Positions 58,860 through 64,000 of a stretch of 64,000 nt of DNA are shown piece after piece. The translations under genes were made by a program, and so were the position numbers. The notes below the pieces were generated by a model. That model searched no databases. It saw nothing but the letters and a program-made list of their open reading frames with translations, and had not been told where the DNA came from. Origin of the DNA: Datura wrightii (Eukaryota > Streptophyta > Magnoliopsida > Solanales > Solanaceae); contig JASDFA010000007.1 in assembly GCA_035772735.1 (NCBI GenBank), positions 129,742,501 through 129,806,500 of the forward strand, read 5' to 3'. The stretch's first letter is position 1. The number at the start of each line of letters is the position of its first letter.

Positions 58860-60959
58860 TATGTGTGTGTGTGTGTATGTGTGTGTGTGTGTGTGCATGA
58901 CTTAAAGCAGGTTTGACTCATTGTTCAGCTTTACGTATAAATGTCTGAATTTAGCTTTGAGTCAATCGATTCAGTTATGATGTTATGAAGCTATGTCATG
59001 TTATGTTATGAAGAGATTATGATTTCAAAAAAAATTCATGCAAGCCTACCCTCAGATTCTTAATGTTCATGACTTACTTGATGCATTGTTTTTAAATGAT
59101 TTTACTTACTTTAGCGGTTTTACTTACTTTGCATACTCTGTACATTCCACGTACTGACTGTATACTTTCTATATTGTATCGTTTCATGATACAGTACCCG
59201 GTTCTCAGCTTCAGCCCCGCTCGTAGTCCATCTTTCAGAGTTAGCATTCATATTGTGGGTGAGTCCTCATCTCCCGAGGACTAGACTGCACAGACTTCTT
59301 TTGTGTATTTCAATTTCAGTTGTTTGAGCTAGTTGGGGTCTTGTCCCATTAGCTCGTCATATTTAGATGCTATTCAGACATATGTATGTACTCAGCTTCA
59401 GATTATGTTTTTCTGATATTATGTTTAAGTTTAGACTTTCGCTATATTTATGTTGTCTATTATTTGGACGTGAATGATTTAGATGTATGCTTATGCCATG
59501 GGTCGACTTGGGGCCTCTCGGGGTTCTTTGTCTCGTGTTACAATCCGAGCCTCCGTTTGGGTCGTGACAATTATACTCCGTTCTTAATTAAGTCCACATT
59601 GATTCTGATAGATCTTATCATTTTAAGACATTTCATGCAACTTTCTTCCATATGACTTCGGGAAAAACATTCTTTCCCTCCTTTATTTTGATAGAAGAAA
59701 ATATAAATGAAAATGCAGCTAGCAAAATAAATCTCATCTAAGGGGCCACAAAACCTTTTTCTTCTCTCTTTAGAAGTGGTAGATGAATATAATAACAAAT
59801 TAAACAGCTATCTTTACTTGTCTTTGAATCATTAAGAAAGGAAAAGTTATTTTCTGCTTTTAACTTTATCTCATTTCCTCGTTAAGCAAAGTTATTTTCT
59901 CCTGTATTCCATCTTTCTTATTCCTCTTCTTTTCTCTAGTCTTCCACAAATAATATAAGCTGGAAGAGGCGAGGTTAAAAAGACACCTTATAATAACAAA
60001 AAAAAAAAGCAAAAAATAATAAGATGAGAAAGGGAAGCCCAAGGAACCAAACTACTAAAACAAGGGAATGAAGAAAAACTAGAAAGAAGCAATAGAATAA
60101 TGGCAGCAAAATGGACATATACAACAAAGAGAGCAGAAGACAAGTAGGAGAGAGAATATGCGGGAAAAAAATATTTGGAGAAAGAGCAAATCAGAATTGG
60201 CAGTTCTACTCGTCTTACAAGAGGTTTTCTCTGATCAACAATCAAAAGGATAATCAGCATATTATTTCACATTTCTATGCAAGATACTACCTGAACATGT
60301 TTTCTGTTCCCCAGACATTCACACGCCAAGTTGGGATGCAGAGATAAGAGAAATAACACCTTAACATAGATAAACTAATCCAATCTGAACAAAGATGGAA
60401 ATGTATTTGACACTCAATATTTTAAAACCTTACACCAAGAGATCAACATTTGATATCACCCACCAAGAGAGAAAAAAATGGTAGCTAGTCATAAAATAAT
60501 GCTTTGGAAAAAGAAAAGAGAAAGGAGAAAAACTTGTGCTCCATTGTCAGATTGAGATTCAATCTTCCAAACAATAAAATGAACATAATAGAACTGAGAT
60601 CTAGCATAAAAAACTTACTGGGTAACAAGAAGAACATCAATACTTGATGGATCAATTTCTTCAAAATAGGGTAAAGCAGACACGCCTGAGTAAGCTGGAT
60701 GAATGCCACAATCAAACTGCCAAAAACATCACAAGTAGTTAATCAAGTCCAGAACTTGAGGCCAAAAAAAAGTTTTTGAAGAAGAATGACAAAGCGTGTC
60801 ACCTACCATGATTGTTTTCCCTTTAAAAGTCATGAAAACACAGGACCGTCCCACTTCATTTCCAGCCCCTAAAGGAGTGATAATCAATTTATCTCCTCCT
60901 CTATTAACTGCAGGATTAGATCTTTTCAAACATGACTGTGGTTGTCCAGTAGATGCCAT
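37371..60959 (-). CDS. CPSF73-I: CPSF73-I, cleavage and polyadenylation endonuclease (five coding exons)
   Basis: Nuclear zinc-dependent endonuclease of the CPSF complex that cuts pre-mRNA at the poly(A) site. The exons are 60807-60959, 60619-60716, 47998-48043, 47766-47915 and 37371-39014, with GT...AG borders, giving about 696 residues, close to the 693 of the Arabidopsis protein as I recall it. The N-terminal metallo-beta-lactamase fold has LGAGNEVGRSC and the metal motif HFHLDH (residues about 84-89), built across intron 2. It is followed by the GHVLGAAMF His, the YTGDYSREEDRH Asp, beta-CASP motifs (IESTYG, ASPGSLQSG) and the late His residues of SFSAHAD and LVHGEA. The C-terminal domain ends PIPLSVS. 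No stop or frameshift is seen, so the gene looks functional. A longer frame starts at a TTG before the first ATG; the ATG at 60957-60959 matches the family start. Confidence 0.96.
40014..40215 (-). repeat. tRNA-derived SINE in CPSF73-I intron 4
   Basis: On the minus strand: A box TGGTCTAGTGGTAAGAG (40184-40200), B box ATGGGTTTGAAC (40141-40152), a body of about 110 bases and a poly(A) tail (poly(T) near 40018). ACCTAAGCCAA is repeated at 40003-40013 and 40216-40226, the target site duplication. Confidence 0.88.
41293..41310. repeat. target site duplication, left, of the LINE
   Basis: TTGATACATTCTTAATCT, identical to 47072-47089. Confidence 0.95.
41417..44930 (-). pseudogene. LINE ORF2 pseudogene (endonuclease, reverse transcriptase, zf-RVT)
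   Basis: Starts at 44930 with MKFKIVSWNVRGLNNREK, the usual N-terminus of plant L1 endonuclease. The endonuclease ends near 44235 (SRLDRILFS, SSDHLPIAL). A linker follows (about 43990-43719, WRQRSKALRLKEGDRNTKYF), then the RT core (about 43140-42870, GIRQGDPLSPFLF). The catalytic YADD is YAND near 42920 and sits after a stop. A region DGRVTLINSVL (about 42600) and the RT zinc-binding domain (CSRCFFCGDEEETVNHLFLHC, about 41700-41790) follow. The protein ends at TAG 41417-41419. Stops and frameshifts are scattered, with the first stop in the endonuclease near 44822. Confidence 0.92.
45017..46900 (-). pseudogene. LINE ORF1 pseudogene (DUF4283-like RNA-binding protein)
   Basis: Probable start at 46900 (MEENMIYFNAGFNSFNI). 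Recognisable segments are RFMTVITLNMEGRSILIVPE (about 46640-46580) and the DUF4283-type block RAVGVPLHLWSNKIFQEI...GGWVAIEEET (46070-45960). The C-terminal part to about 45017 is acidic and poorly conserved, with no clear zinc knuckle. Several stops and frame changes lie between these parts. In intact plant L1 elements ORF1 binds the element RNA. The exact end is uncertain. Confidence 0.8.
47072..47089. repeat. target site duplication, right, of the LINE
   Basis: TTGATACATTCTTAATCT, identical to 41293-41310. Confidence 0.95.
47766..47915 (-). CDS. CPSF73-I: CPSF73-I coding exon 4
   Basis: 50 codons from TTFKGRVFMTHATKAIYK to SMDKIE, with acceptor TTATTTTCAG and donor GAG/GTTTGT, both phase 0. 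An 82-base intron separates it from exon 3. Confidence 0.96.
47998..48043 (-). CDS. CPSF73-I: CPSF73-I coding exon 3 (46-base microexon)
   Basis: Completes the split His codon and encodes FHLDHAASLPYFLEK, then the donor AAG/GTTTAT. The donor is weak (GTTTAT rather than GTAAGT). Its length is not a multiple of three, so skipping it would remove the catalytic motif and shift the frame. Confidence 0.95.
49300..49450 (+). repeat. tRNA-derived SINE in CPSF73-I intron 2
   Basis: A-box-like AGTCAGTTGGGTTGC, B box GGTTGTGAGTTCGAGTC (49375-49391), a GGAGGAGTAAAAAA tail and TAA units. It is the counterpart of 8586-8752 and better preserved. Target site repeats are not clear. Confidence 0.65.
49610..49614. 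repeat. target site duplication, left, of gypsy element 3
   Basis: ATTAT, repeated at 59570-59574 and present once at the empty site near 8925. Confidence 0.92.
49615..52053 (+). repeat. 5' LTR of gypsy element 3
   Basis: Starts TTTTATACCCCAAGAG (the canonical G of TG has mutated) and ends GGGTCGTGAAA. It is colinear with 57082-59569. Confidence 0.9.
52058..52069 (+). other. primer binding site of gypsy element 3 (mutated Met type)
   Basis: TGGTATTAGATC, two changes from TGGTATCAGAGC, four bases after the LTR end. Confidence 0.75.
52263..53290 (+). pseudogene. gypsy element 3 gag pseudogene
   Basis: ATG at 52263 (MAPQRMNERINGNG) followed by stops at about 52332 and beyond. The capsid-type domain is open from 52523 to 52936 (KGVAHIWFHQWKDSR, FLDRFFPREMRELKAAEFVNLKQG, YALEFTRL). 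After a stop at 52936, a degenerate zinc knuckle region lies at about 53180-53285 (CRCG, stop, GHTGQC, then CFMCGKLGQILRDLP in which the His ligand is replaced). In intact relatives this protein forms the particle shell and binds element RNA. Confidence 0.88.
53391..56837 (+). pseudogene. gypsy element 3 pol pseudogene (PR, RT, RNase H, integrase, chromodomain-like tail)
   Basis: The protease active-site loop is altered (LDPRDALSFVTP near 53495, instead of an Asp-Pro-Gly-Ser-Thr loop). The RT region (about 54050-54660) has stops near 54088, 54103, 54215, 54288 and 54570, and its catalytic segment reads FIDDN (about 54500). RNase H (54828-55163) is open with YCDAS. The integrase zinc finger has lost its last Cys (KCPNYQQVKV near 55690), as in element 2. 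The core keeps DGQAERTIQTL but is frameshifted at the second Asp (ISDRG, about 55965). The tail runs open from 56400 to the stop at 56835-56837 with YEVPVEILDRQ-like and WEAEADMMARYPHL segments. It cannot be translated as a whole. Confidence 0.93.
57069..57081 (+). other. polypurine tract of gypsy element 3
   Basis: AAGGAGGATATAT directly before the TGTTATACC start of the 3' LTR. Confidence 0.75.
57272..57300. repeat. inverted repeat in the 3' LTR of gypsy element 3
   Basis: GACTCGTG and CACGAGTC around GTCAGGCCT, the position-matched relative of 5776-5804. Several more ACGAGTCGT cores follow to about 57580. Confidence 0.75.
58826..58896. repeat. compound (AT)n(TG)n microsatellite in the LTR
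   Basis: TA units, then ACACATATATATGTGTG and a TG run. The 5' LTR has only ten AT units at the same place (51363-51382). Confidence 0.93.
59570..59574. repeat. target site duplication, right, of gypsy element 3
   Basis: ATTAT, followed by ACTCCG as at the empty site near 8925-8935. Confidence 0.92.
60619..60716 (-). CDS. CPSF73-I: CPSF73-I coding exon 2
   Basis: 98 bases after acceptor TTTTTGGCAG, encoding FDCGIHPAYSG through DVLLVT plus the first two bases (CA) of a His codon, then the donor GTAAGT. The His is the first metal ligand of HFHLDH, so intron 2 splits the active-site motif. Four of these bases are missing in the copy at 9952-10045. Confidence 0.96.
60807..60959 (-). CDS. CPSF73-I: CPSF73-I coding exon 1
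   Basis: 51 codons from MASTGQ to KGKTIM, ending at the donor ATG/GTAGGT in phase 0. It encodes the start of the metallo-beta-lactamase fold. It has a defective duplicate at 10136-10288. Confidence 0.96.
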
Positions 60960-60961
60960 TC

Positions 60962-62103
60962 TTACACCCAAAGAATAGAGAATTAGATTATGAAAATTCT
61001 AATCATCATGCAAGAGAAAAGTAACAAAAGAAAATCCAAGAATTTATCTAGTTAAACCATCATTCAGCTTCATTATGACCAAATGGTTAAAATCAAAAAC
61101 TTCATCAACTAAGCATCAATCCTAAATTCGTTGTTAGCTATACTAGACCTCGATATCAAGCTAACACAACTATCCAAATCGTAAAAAGACTATTATTTTA
61201 TAATTGTGGTGTCCGGGCCAGTTGCCTAGCGTTTAGGAAAGCGTGAAGTAGGAAAAAGCGACATGGCCCTGCTTCGCTTAAAGCATGAAGTGAAGACCTC
61301 GCTTTACCAAAGTGAAGAGCAATTTTTAAAGAAATACCAAATAAACCTTCCACAACGACAATATATATCTAAATATATAAGCAAACGTTCAATTTAAATA
61401 TTATTAAGTAGACAACACAAAATTCTCCATAGTACAAGAAAAATCCATACTAAAACATAAATTTTACCAATTCTTCTATCACATGAGCTAGGCTACCAAT
61501 TCTTCTATCACATGAGCTAGGCAACTTTGACAAGAAGTAATGTTTGGATTACCTCCAATGAGATGATGTTTGTGACGATAAATTACCCCTTTTGTGATCT
61601 TGTTACAAAAAACATTGAGTACAAGTCTTGTCAGTATTGCTAACTTTTTGTGTTATACATTCAAGTCTTTGATTTTGTCACACCATTACAATCTTTAAGA
61701 GCAAAAGAATTAAAATTCAGCTACTTCAATTTTTGTTTAAAAATTCACAAATGGACAATTTGAATAGAATTGAAATTGAAATTTAGCTACTCTAATTGAA
61801 AAAAATTACTAAAACTGGACTACTTGAATTATTTTAAAATCTCAGCCACTTCAATTTAAAAAAAGAAGCAAAAGAATGAGCAAACTAGGGCAGAGAAACA
61901 GCAAAAAAAAAAAAGAAAGAAGAAGAAAAAGGAGAAAACCCGTGCAGAAAACAGAGGAAAGAAAAGAGTAGAAATTAGAAGGAAAAAATTAGGCTGACGT
62001 CGAGAAGCAAAAGAAGAAAAAAGAAGACGAAGAAGAAGAAGAATAAGAAGAAACAAGGATAGATACCTTTCAAAAAGGAAAGAAAGAAGGATAATTCTCT
62101 CAC
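60962..62103 (-). other. possible 5' UTR intron of CPSF73-I
   Basis: The minus strand reads CTCGACTTCAG/GTGAGAG at 62104/62103, a good 5' splice site. An AG lies two bases before the start codon (GGGTGTAAG then A-ATG). A CTT-rich tract lies between them (about 61910-62060). It may instead be ordinary leader or promoter sequence. Confidence 0.4.
61465..61522. repeat. 29-bp tandem duplication
   Basis: The unit beginning TACCAATTCTTCTATCACAT and ending GAGCTAGGC occurs twice in a row. The paralogous region near 10800-10830 has it once, so it arose after the segmental duplication. Confidence 0.9.
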
Positions 62104-62199
62104 CTGAAGTCGAGAAGCAGTAGATTTGTGTCAAAACCCTAGGCTCTGAAATGTCGAGGACTCCAGTAATGTCGTGACCTATATTTTTAATTAAAATCA

Positions 62200-64000
62200 A
62201 ACTTTTAAAAGGTTTAAAACAAAATCAATGTTTTTCCGCACTTCACGCTTTTGCTCCTCTTTGAGCTTTTTCCATTGAAGGCACCGGGCGGATCTATGTA
62301 TTAGTTCGGGGGTGTCACGCACCGAGACACATGGGTAAAATTTAATATGTATACTATTATTTTAACAAAAATCATATTATTATATAAGTGGGAAGCCCAT
62401 AGTTGAAACTTGAAAGACCAAAATAACCTTCAAAAGTTGAATGATTATTTTACCTTTCAAGCTAGCATTATTTCACATGCATTTAAGTGCAAAAATGTAA
62501 ATATACATTCCACAAAGAATTTAAAAAAAAAAACTCATTGAATGATCCAAAAAGAAAACGTATAATTAGAATAAAGAGAAATGTAATATTCATTCACATG
62601 ATCATAAATATATAACCTTTCAGATGACTACTAGCTTTTAATAGTGTTATTTTTATTAGTTACTTTTATAATTAATAAATTAAACAATCTTAATTCTTTG
62701 TCAATGAATTTGAAACATTACTAGAAATGATCCAATGAAGTATAATTGTCCGCTATTTTCTCTATTTTAAAATAAGTGGTATTTTAATTTTTAAATTTTG
62801 TTTCAATCATCATATTATATTATAAGTAGGAATCACTCAAGTTAAAAGTTGGATTACCATTTTGTCCTTCAATTTAAAACTATTTCATAATATTTTATGT
62901 ACTAAAGAGTTAATATACATTACAATAAATATTATTAGACTATTAAATTAAATAAGAAATCTATAATTTTCATAATAGAGAATTAATGTTTTCATTTAAT
63001 TTATGTTATTTCACTTTATTTAAATTTAATTATAGTTATTTATCGTCATCTTCATCAGAATGTAAAAAAACTCAAAGCCATAGTATCATGGTTGTTTCTT
63101 TCATTTATTATATATAGACACACACACAAAAAAAATTATTTAATATTTGATGGACTGATATGTGGGACTTCCCACTTTTAGTATAATATGATATGATATA
63201 ATTCAAATATATTATTTAATTAGAAATTTAATTTACTTTTGATTCAATAAATAATAAAATATTATTATTTAATTAAATATTTAAATATGATATGATACGA
63301 TTTAAATATTACTATATTAATAGATATTTAATTTAGTTTTGATTCAATGAATGAAAAAATAATTATTTTGTTAGATATTTAATTTGGTTTTGATTCAATG
63401 AATGGTAAAACATTATTATTTAACTAGATATTTTATTATATTTTAATTTATTATAGGGGTAAAATGATCATCCAACTTTTGAGATATGGGCTTCCCTCTT
63501 TTAGTATCATATGATGATATCTAGCTTCATCAAGAATTAAAGAGAATATTATTTTTCTTATTTCTATAATAAATTTATATTAATGACCATTTGATAAAAT
63601 ATTTTCAGATAAATGACAATTATATAAGAAACTAATATAATTTATTGGGGTGCATATCAAAAAGTAACACCTTGAATTTATGTAAATTTTGTTTGATTAT
63701 AAATTACATTTATCATCTGTCGGCAACAATATATCGTTCTACATGTATCATCTAATGAATCTGCACAAGTTTACATGAGACGCACGTGCAATACATGTGT
63801 CAGGACTAGTATTTATATAAATATATAGTGGCACCCAGTGTCATTAGTTGGTTGTGGGTGCCATGTTTAAGGTATTATATTTTAATCTATAAATCCAGTG
63901 ATCGATACTCCATAAGAACCAAGGATTTTTGGATTGCACTTTATCTTTGTCCCCTCTTCTTTTAATTTTTTCTTAAGTTCTTTTCTTTTTAAAAATTTAT
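62200..64000. other. upstream DNA of CPSF73-I, duplicated at 11540-13300
   Basis: AT-rich, no open frame of interest and no other gene seen. It matches the left copy nearly throughout, with a small extra segment near 63200-63290. The homology still continues at the window edge. Confidence 0.7.

Larger units (their letters stand above)
49615..59569 (+). mobile_element. Ty3/gypsy element 3, complete ends, in CPSF73-I intron 2
   Basis: About 9.96 kb with two LTRs of about 2.45 kb, a Met-type primer binding site, gag, pol and a polypurine tract, flanked by ATTAT. It is antisense to the host gene. The two LTRs differ by many substitutions and small indels, and all frames are broken, so the insertion is old. 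The pre-insertion site survives at about 8920-8935 in the duplicate. The tail domain (VEILDRQVRRLRNKKVASVKVLW) resembles Tekay/Del chromoviruses, an inference. Confidence 0.95.
57082..59569 (+). repeat. 3' LTR of gypsy element 3
   Basis: Starts TGTTATACCTCGAGAG and ends GGGTCGTGACA. It matches 49615-52053 but carries a much longer dinucleotide repeat at 58826-58896. Confidence 0.93.
48044..60618 (-). other. CPSF73-I intron 2 (12.6 kb) holding a gypsy element
   Basis: Donor GTAAGT at 60618 and acceptor TTTTGCAG ending at 48044. Without the gypsy element and its target duplication (about 9.96 kb) the intron would be about 2.6 kb. Apart from the element, it contains a SINE and sequence shared with 7892-9951. 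Confidence 0.93.

Noticed and set aside
58826..58896. Regularly repeated short units, considered as a CRISPR-like array
   Set aside because: It is a dinucleotide repeat without spacers, in plant nuclear DNA; no array of repeats and unique spacers exists in the window.
60960..60971. Upstream extension of the CPSF73-I frame by four codons
   Set aside because: It would need a TTG start. The ATG at 60957-60959 matches the family N-terminus, and an AG acceptor candidate lies between them.

Overview
This is nuclear DNA from a flowering plant. It is AT-rich, has spliceosomal introns, and is packed with plant-type LTR retrotransposons, an L1-type LINE and tRNA-derived SINEs. The style of the repeats and the protein sequence of the one host gene suggest a Solanaceae-like eudicot; the family is an inference and the species cannot be told from the sequence.

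There is one host gene that looks functional. It lies on the minus strand from 60959 to 37371 and encodes CPSF73-I (CPSF3), the metallo-beta-lactamase/beta-CASP endonuclease that cuts pre-mRNA before polyadenylation. Five coding exons (60807-60959, 60619-60716, 47998-48043, 47766-47915, 37371-39014) join in frame to about 696 codons with consensus splice sites. Two introns are swollen by transposons. Intron 2 (12.6 kb) holds a 10 kb Ty3/gypsy element in antisense orientation. Intron 4 (8.8 kb) holds a 5.8 kb L1-type LINE and a SINE, both in sense orientation.

The left part of the window carries a second, broken copy of the 5' half of this gene. 7892-13300 is homologous to 48618-49614 plus 59570-64000 and contains decayed copies of exons 1 and 2 (9952-10288), with a stop at codon 8 and a 4-base deletion. 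The undisturbed copy also shows the empty target site of the gypsy element in intron 2. A second duplicated block (13733-15007 plus 19904-19952, versus 34567-35910) was hit in one copy by a Ty1/copia element (15008-19903), so it too shows an empty site.

Layout: 1-2055, LTR of a gypsy family (1), inserted into gypsy element 2 (2056-7891, 5' end missing). 7892-13300, CPSF73-I duplicate. 13733-19952, duplicated block with the copia element. 20546-31172, rearranged minus-strand gypsy complex of family 1 with an inverted gag-protease piece. 31173-34566, AT-rich non-coding DNA with a long microsatellite. 34567-37370, second copy of the block, a palindrome-rich insertion and a SINE. 37371-60959, CPSF73-I with its nested elements. 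60960-64000, 5' leader and upstream DNA. All retroelement reading frames carry stops, frameshifts or lost catalytic residues, so none looks autonomous. I see no CRISPR array, bacterial-type operon or clearly new molecular system. The notable content is the insertion and duplication history of an essential gene and an inverted retrotransposon structure that resembles self-integration.
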